From assembly GCA_020861205.1 (NCBI GenBank), contig JAJBSY010000387.1, positions 1 to 10,373 on the forward strand: DNA of 10,373 nt, written 5' to 3'. The DNA is from Deltaproteobacteria bacterium (GTDB taxonomy: Bacteria > Desulfobacterota > Desulfovibrionia > Desulfovibrionales > Desulfovibrionaceae). The position numbers were made by a program, and so were the translations under genes. Positions within the stretch are counted from its first letter, which is position 1. Each line of letters opens with the position of its first letter. The notes under the pieces were generated by a model. That model was not told the DNA's origin. It made no database searches and saw nothing but the letters and a program-made list of their open reading frames with translations. Below, one piece after another: positions 6,570 to 10,373 of the stretch.

Positions 6570-7328
6570 ATGAATCTCAACCTAGACGGAAAACGGGTTC
6601 TGGTGACGGGCGGTTCGCGCGGGATAGGCAGGGGGATCGTGCTGGCGTTCGCGGCCGAGGGCGCGCATGTGGCCTTCAGCTATCACCTTCATGAGGAGGC
6701 GGCGTGGGAGGTGGAGCGGGAGGCGCGCTCCTGCGGCGTGACCGCCAAGGCCATCCACGCGGACCTCGAGGAACCAGCCGAGGCGGACGCGCTCTACCAC
6801 GCGGCGCGAACGTCCCTGGGCGGCATCGATATCCTGGTCAACAACGCGGCGATCTGGCCCTCGAACTGGTTCACGGACATTACCCTGAACGAATGGGATT
6901 TATGTATGCGCATCAACGTGACCGCGCCGTTCCTGCTTTCCCAGGCCTTGGTCCGGGACCTCAGGCAGGACGGCAGGGCCGGCCGGATCGTCAATATCAC
7001 GTCCCAGGCGGCCTTTCTCGGGTCACGCTCGGGACACGCCAGCTACGCGGCCAGCAAGGCGGCGCTCGTCTCCATGACCGTCTCGCTCGCCAGGGAAGTG
7101 GCGTCCGCCGGGATAACGGTCAATGCCGTCGCCCTGGGTCTCGTGAACACGGAAATGCGCGGCGACGCGCTGGAACGGAACAAGGAAAGCTACATGCGCC
7201 GCGTCCCTCTCGGGCGGTTCGCCACCAGCGAGGACGCATCTTCGACCGTGCTGTTCCTCGCCTCCGGCCATGCGGACTATATCACCGGGGCGACCATAGA
7301 CGCCACGGGCGGCATGTTGATGCGGTGA
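6570..7328 (+). CDS. SDR-family NAD(P)-dependent oxidoreductase, FabG-like
   Basis: A 252-residue classical short-chain dehydrogenase/reductase. The dinucleotide motif TGGSRGIG is at 13-20 and NNA at 91-93. The catalytic set is N115, S145, Y159 and K163 (Y-x3-K). The C-terminal ITGATIDATGGMLMR ending is typical of 3-oxoacyl-ACP reductase-like members. The substrate is unknown; the family ranges over fatty acyl, sugar and polyketide substrates. One oddity is ALGLVNTEM at 188-196, where the usual Pro-Gly turn after the active-site strand is Leu-Gly. The ATG at 6570 follows GAGGG at a spacing of about six. The 100 bp before it contain no clear promoter or terminator. The CbrA-like gene starts 21 bp after its stop, which implies cotranscription. 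Confidence 0.92.
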   Translation: MNLNLDGKRVLVTGGSRGIGRGIVLAFAAEGAHVAFSYHLHEEAAWEVEREARSCGVTAKAIHADLEEPAEADALYHAARTSLGGIDILVNNAAIWPSNWFTDITLNEWDLCMRINVTAPFLLSQALVRDLRQDGRAGRIVNITSQAAFLGSRSGHASYAASKAALVSMTVSLAREVASAGITVNAVALGLVNTEMRGDALERNKESYMRRVPLGRFATSEDASSTVLFLASGHADYITGATIDATGGMLMR

Positions 7329-7349
7329 ACCGACCGCGCCTCCACTTTT

Positions 7350-8429
7350 ATGGGTAAAACAATTTTTGATATCATTATTGTCGGGGCGGGTCCTTCCGGT
7401 GCGACCCTTGCCCGTCTGCTGGGCGGGCAACGGTCCGTTCTGCTTCTTGATTCCCGGTCTTACGGGGAGAACGGGTTTGTTCGCGAAAAGTGCTGCGGCG
7501 GTTTGCTGGCGCCGGATGCCGCCCTCCAGTTGCGGCGGATGGGGTTGACACCGCCCGGCCACGTTTGCGAAGCGGGCCAGCCGCTGACCGTTCGCGCGCT
7601 TGACCTTGGCGCTTCCCTTTCCAGGCCGTACGGGCGCGCCTATGTGAACCTGAACCGGGCGGCCTTTGAGCAATGGCTGGTTTCCCTGGTGCCGGATTCC
7701 GTCGTTTTCGCTCACGGGTGCCGGGTTTCGACCATGTTACGGAAAGATGGAAACTGGGCCGTATCGGTTTCCGGGAAAGGGGGCGCGGCTTCATACGAGG
7801 GGAAATTGCTGGTCAGCGCCGAAGGCGCGGCAAGCCTTGTGCGACGGCGTCTTGACCGGAAAAGGCTTCTGCACGCCCAGTATCTCGCCGTGCAGGACGT
7901 GTATTCCGGGTTTCACGGCGGCGCGGCCGCTTCCGGGGAATATGTCGCTTTTTATCACCCCTGGTATACGGATTTTTACGGTTGGATAATTCCCAAAAAG
8001 GATCGGGTCCTGGTCGGGGCCGCTCTGCCCCCGCGTTTCCGGGCGCCATACGCCGTCGGGGAGCGGATGGACGCTTTACGCGACTGTCTGCGCTTGGCCG
8101 GGTATGGCTTTGACGGCCATCTCCGGCGGGAAGCCTGCCTTGTGCTGCGCCCGAAGCCGGGCGATATATTCCATGGCCGGGACGGTGCGTTTTGCATCGG
8201 TGAAGCCGCCGGGTGGATAAGCCCCAGCTCGGCGGAGGGGTTCAGCTACGCGTTTGCTTCGGCCAGGGCTCTGGCGAAGGCGGTTTTGGCCGGAGGGAAC
8301 CCGGAAAAGGTTCTCGCCGCTTACCACCGCAACACGTTGGCCCTCAAAGCCAATATTGTCTGGAAAACGTGCAAGTCTCCGTTTATGTACGTATCGCCGA
8401 TCCGAAGGTTTATCCTGCGCAAGGGATAG
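7350..8429 (+). CDS. cbrA: CbrA-like FAD-dependent oxidoreductase (geranylgeranyl reductase family)
   Basis: A 359-residue flavoprotein with an N-terminal Rossmann motif, VGAGPSG at 11-17. It has the family block KCCGGLLAPDA (47-57) and a late FAD motif, GEAAGWISPSSAEG (284-297). The KxCGGLLAPDA block, the SLSRPYGRAYVNLNR segment (89-103) and the GEAAG block resemble my recollection of E. coli CbrA. CbrA is a predicted lipid reductase linked to colicin M resistance whose reaction is unproven. Related enzymes saturate prenyl chains. Here the residue before the conserved Cys is also Cys (CCGG in place of PCGG). There is no transmembrane segment or signal peptide. The ATG at 7350 lacks an obvious Shine-Dalgarno and lies 21 bp after the SDR gene, so translation may depend on coupling. 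Confidence 0.85.
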   Translation: MGKTIFDIIIVGAGPSGATLARLLGGQRSVLLLDSRSYGENGFVREKCCGGLLAPDAALQLRRMGLTPPGHVCEAGQPLTVRALDLGASLSRPYGRAYVNLNRAAFEQWLVSLVPDSVVFAHGCRVSTMLRKDGNWAVSVSGKGGAASYEGKLLVSAEGAASLVRRRLDRKRLLHAQYLAVQDVYSGFHGGAAASGEYVAFYHPWYTDFYGWIIPKKDRVLVGAALPPRFRAPYAVGERMDALRDCLRLAGYGFDGHLRREACLVLRPKPGDIFHGRDGAFCIGEAAGWISPSSAEGFSYAFASARALAKAVLAGGNPEKVLAAYHRNTLALKANIVWKTCKSPFMYVSPIRRFILRKG

Positions 8430-8479
8430 GCGCGGCGCGATAACCCGCCGCCGGAACAGGGCATGTAGGGGATGATGGG

Positions 8480-9262
8480 ATGATATCGTTTATCGGCGCG
8501 GGTCCGGGGGATCCGGAACTGATTACGGTCAAGGGCAAACGCCTTATCGAGACGGCCGACCTGATTCTGTACGCCGGTTCCCTGGTTCCGGAAGCGCTCG
8601 TGGCCCAGAGAAAGCCGGGAACCGGCGCGATCGACTCCTCCGGCATGACGCTGGAGGAAACGCACGCGCTCATGCGTGAGGCGGATTTGGCGGGCAAGGA
8701 TGTGGCCAGGGTTCACACGGGTGACCCGGCCTTGTACGGGGCGGTTCGCGAGCAGATGGCCCTTCTGGACGCGGAAGGCATCGCCTACCGGGTCGTTCCG
8801 GGCGTGACGGCCGCCTTTGCCGCCGCCGCCGCCGCGCGCGTATCGCTGACCGTTCCGGAAAGCGTGCAAAGTTTTTCCATTACCCGGCTCGGCGGGCGCA
8901 CGGATGTGCCACCGGGGCAGTCCGTGCGGGAACTGGCCCGGCACGGCGGCAGCCTGGCCGTCTACCTTTCCGCCACCTATGCGGCGCGGCTGGAAAAGGA
9001 ACTGCTGGCCGGCGGGGTTGACCCGCGAACGCCCGTCCTCGTCGCGTACAGGGTCGGCTGGCCCGAGGAGCGCCTCGTCCGGGCCGAGGTCCGCACGCTC
9101 GCCGCCACGGTGGCGGCGGAAAGGTTAACCCGCCAGACGGTGTTTCTCATCCTGCCGGGCGAGCGCGATACCGGAAAAGACGGAAGCCTTCAATCACGCC
9201 TGTACGCGAACGATTTTTCCCACGGGTTCAGGAACGGCGGAACGGAGGAGGAAGATGCTTGA
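8480..9262 (+). CDS. cobM: Precorrin-4 / cobalt-precorrin-4 C11-methyltransferase (CobM/CbiF)
   Basis: A 260-residue SAM-dependent tetrapyrrole methylase that methylates C11 of the corrin precursor in B12 synthesis. The conserved blocks are GAGPGDPELITVKG (6-19), VHTGDPALYGA (78-88) and RVVPGVTAA (104-112). The CbiF-typical ITRLGGRTDVP and SLAVYLSAT segments lie in the middle. In an anaerobe the cobalt-first (Cbi) route is likelier, but the sequence does not settle this. The ATG at 8480 has AGGGG about eight bases upstream; earlier ATGs at 8463, 8472 and 8475 are out of frame. It sits 50 bp after the CbrA-like gene, with no room for a cobalamin riboswitch. Its last 8 bp overlap the exporter gene. 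The C-terminal tail (about 230-260) is charged and probably flexible. Confidence 0.95.
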   Translation: MISFIGAGPGDPELITVKGKRLIETADLILYAGSLVPEALVAQRKPGTGAIDSSGMTLEETHALMREADLAGKDVARVHTGDPALYGAVREQMALLDAEGIAYRVVPGVTAAFAAAAAARVSLTVPESVQSFSITRLGGRTDVPPGQSVRELARHGGSLAVYLSATYAARLEKELLAGGVDPRTPVLVAYRVGWPEERLVRAEVRTLAATVAAERLTRQTVFLILPGERDTGKDGSLQSRLYANDFSHGFRNGGTEEEDA

Positions 9263-9899
9263 ATCGCTTGGCATCGTGAATATCGGCGTATTTTTCGCGG
9301 GCGTGGTGGTCATCATCCTGATGCCCGGCCCGAATTCGCTGTATGTTTTGTCCACGGCCACCCGCCGTGGCGTCGCGGACGGCTACAAGGCGGCCGCCGC
9401 AGTGTTTGTCGGCGATTCCGTCATCATGCTGCTGGCCGCGCTGGGGGTGGATTCCCTTATGCGTTTGTATCCGGCGGCTTTTATGGTTATCCAATACGCG
9501 GGGGCCGCGTATCTCGGCTGGCTCGGGCTCAAAGCCCTGTATGGAGCGGTCAGGAAAGGCGACGGTTCGGGAGGCGACGCTCATGCGGAATGTCGCGAAA
9601 ATCCCTTCAGGCGGGCGCTTGCCTTGAGCCTTTCCAACCCCAAGGCCATCATGTTTTTCGTCTCCTTTTTCGTGCAGTTCGTCGATCCGGCCAAGGGGCA
9701 CACGGGTCTTGCGTTTCTTGTCCTCGCCTGCATCGTGCAGAGCGTGAGCATGACGTATCTCAGTTTCCTCATCTTCGGGGGTGCCAAACTGGCGTTGGCT
9801 CTCAAGGACAGCCGTCTGGCCAAACGGGCGGGCAACGCCCTGGCCGGATCCGTCTTTCTCGGTTTCGGCCTGCGGCTCGCCATGAAAGCCGGCGGATAG
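9255..9899 (+). CDS. leuE: LysE-family amino acid exporter, LeuE-like
   Basis: A 214-residue inner-membrane exporter with about six hydrophobic segments (roughly 8-24, 46-65, 73-98, 130-144, 151-175 and 195-210). It has the LysE/RhtB signature PGPN (24-27) followed by a TATRRGVADGYKAA stretch. ALSLSNPKAIMFFVSFFVQFVDP (122-144) closely resembles E. coli LeuE, which exports leucine and related neutral amino acids. The substrate here is inferred from that likeness. The ATG at 9255 lies inside the last codons of cobM, with the strong SD GGAGGAGG just upstream in the cobM coding region. Translation is therefore probably coupled. A hairpin with T4 follows about 55 bp after the stop. Confidence 0.9.
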   Translation: MLESLGIVNIGVFFAGVVVIILMPGPNSLYVLSTATRRGVADGYKAAAAVFVGDSVIMLLAALGVDSLMRLYPAAFMVIQYAGAAYLGWLGLKALYGAVRKGDGSGGDAHAECRENPFRRALALSLSNPKAIMFFVSFFVQFVDPAKGHTGLAFLVLACIVQSVSMTYLSFLIFGGAKLALALKDSRLAKRAGNALAGSVFLGFGLRLAMKAGG

Positions 9900-9909
9900 G
9901 CGGGGAAAA

Positions 9910-9943
9910 GGAAGAACAGAAAAAAGCGCGGGGCCTTTCTTCC
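9910..9943 (-). terminator. Possible terminator of the cobJ transcript
   Basis: GGAAGAA (9910-9916) and TTCTTCC (9937-9943) form a 7-bp outer stem. On the minus strand a short GC-rich run (9935-9926) is followed by six Ts (9925-9920). It lies 60 bp past the cobJ stop. The T tract sits inside the outer stem and the inner stem is short and bulged, so this is weak. Confidence 0.25.
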
Positions 9944-9955
9944 GTACCATGCGAT

Positions 9956-9979
9956 AGCGTCGGGCGACGCCCGCGTTTT
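9956..9979 (+). terminator. Intrinsic terminator-like hairpin after the LeuE-like gene
   Basis: CGGGC (9961-9965) pairs with GCCCG (9969-9973) over a 3-nt GAC loop. AGCG/CGTT extends the stem past a bulged T9960, and TTTT occupies 9976-9979. Its place between convergent genes suits the end of the plus-strand operon. The T tract is short. Confidence 0.5.
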
Positions 9980-10002
9980 CCACCGTTCAAATGCCGCCCG
10001 GA

Positions 10003-10373
10003 CTATCCCAGGACATACTTGCCGCCGTATCCGCGCGGGGTATACATGCGCGCCCCGCGCGTCCACTCGGTTGTGCCGTCCGGAGCGGGCAGGAACGTTG
10101 TGGCACTGCCGCCTACCAGGATGATGGAAAACATGTCCGCGTCCCCGGGATCAAAGGTTTCCAGGGTCGCGAGCGATACCGACTGGTCCGGGCGGTAGGC
10201 GTTGCGGACGTGCCCGACCGGGGTTTTGGGCGACCTGTGCCGTTTGGCAACGGCAAGGGCGTCACCCAGGTTGTCGCGGCGTCGCTTGGAGCGGGGATTG
10301 TAGAGGGCCACCGTGAAGTCGGCGGCACACGCGTGCTCGCGCCGCCTTGCGATGGTTTCCGGCGGTGTGAGCA
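10003..10373 (-). CDS. cobJ: Precorrin-3B / cobalt-precorrin-3B C17-methyltransferase (CobJ/CbiH), N-terminus cut by window edge
   Basis: The 122 visible residues are the C-terminal half of a SAM-dependent corrin methylase that methylates C17 with ring contraction in B12 synthesis. LTPPETIARRREHACAADF opens the visible part and leads into ALYNPRSKRRR. PKTPVGHVRNAYRP, then DADMFSIILVGGSAT, and a final ARMYTPRGY follow in the CbiH/CobJ order. The usual GNSxT near the end reads GGSAT here, a small deviation. The stop is TAG at 10005-10003. The start lies outside the window; an internal GTG at 10311 is not a credible start because homology continues through it. The gene converges on the LeuE-like gene and, beyond that, cobM, so two steps of one pathway lie on opposite strands within 2 kb. 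Confidence 0.93.
   Translation of the reverse strand, partial: LTPPETIARRREHACAADFTVALYNPRSKRRRDNLGDALAVAKRHRSPKTPVGHVRNAYRPDQSVSLATLETFDPGDADMFSIILVGGSATTFLPAPDGTTEWTRGARMYTPRGYGGKYVLG

Noticed and set aside
8430..8479. Cobalamin riboswitch before cobM
   Set aside because: The gap is only 50 bp, too short for the aptamer, and no B12-box-like sequence was seen. The segment ahead of the U32 gene was also compared with the B12 aptamer and did not match.

Overview
The window is GC-rich, gene-dense bacterial chromosome. It holds eight complete protein genes and two cut by the window edges. The gene set points to an anaerobe. It has an NAD-type dihydroorotate dehydrogenase (pyrK with class 1B pyrD), two corrin-ring methyltransferases of the B12 pathway, and an Fe-S U32 protein of the oxygen-independent hydroxylase family. 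Together with the base composition this suggests a sulfate-reducer-like bacterium of the Desulfovibrio/Bilophila group. That assignment is inference from gene style only; no rRNA is present.

Layout. (a) 1-613, minus: a PLP-dependent serine/threonine dehydratase-type enzyme, C-terminal part missing. (b) 614-894: a divergent intergenic region holding a 118-bp two-armed imperfect palindrome (695-812). (c) 895-1407, plus: a GNAT acetyltransferase, meeting the next operon tail to tail. (d) 4123-1433, minus: an operon pyrK > pyrD(B) > metallo-beta-lactamase-fold protein, driven by a good sigma70-type promoter at 4159-4187. (e) 4124-4459: a 336-bp divergent intergenic region. It carries the pyrK promoter, a run of possible RNA hairpins ending in a terminator-like stem with a T tract (4381-4418), and a possible second promoter next to the start of the U32 gene. 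(f) 4460-9899, plus: a U32-family Fe-S protein, then SDR oxidoreductase, CbrA-like flavoprotein, CobM/CbiF and LeuE-like exporter. The last two overlap by 8 bp. (g) 10003-10373, minus: the C-terminal part of CobJ/CbiH, facing the exporter.

How the genes relate. PyrK and PyrD should form the two-subunit enzyme that oxidises dihydroorotate and passes electrons to NAD+. The U32 protein carries the Cys spacing of RNA- or quinone-hydroxylating U32 enzymes. The SDR and CbrA-like genes are 21 bp apart and may act on related substrates, possibly lipids, but nothing in the sequence names the substrate. CobM and CobJ act in the same pathway (C11 and C17 methylation of the corrin ring) although they lie on opposite strands on either side of the exporter.

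No mobile element, CRISPR array, tRNA or rRNA was seen. The region reads as ordinary core metabolism. The points that reward a second look are the palindrome at 695-812, the structured non-coding segment ahead of the U32 gene, the U32 protein's apparent second half-domain, and the unusual operon neighbours.
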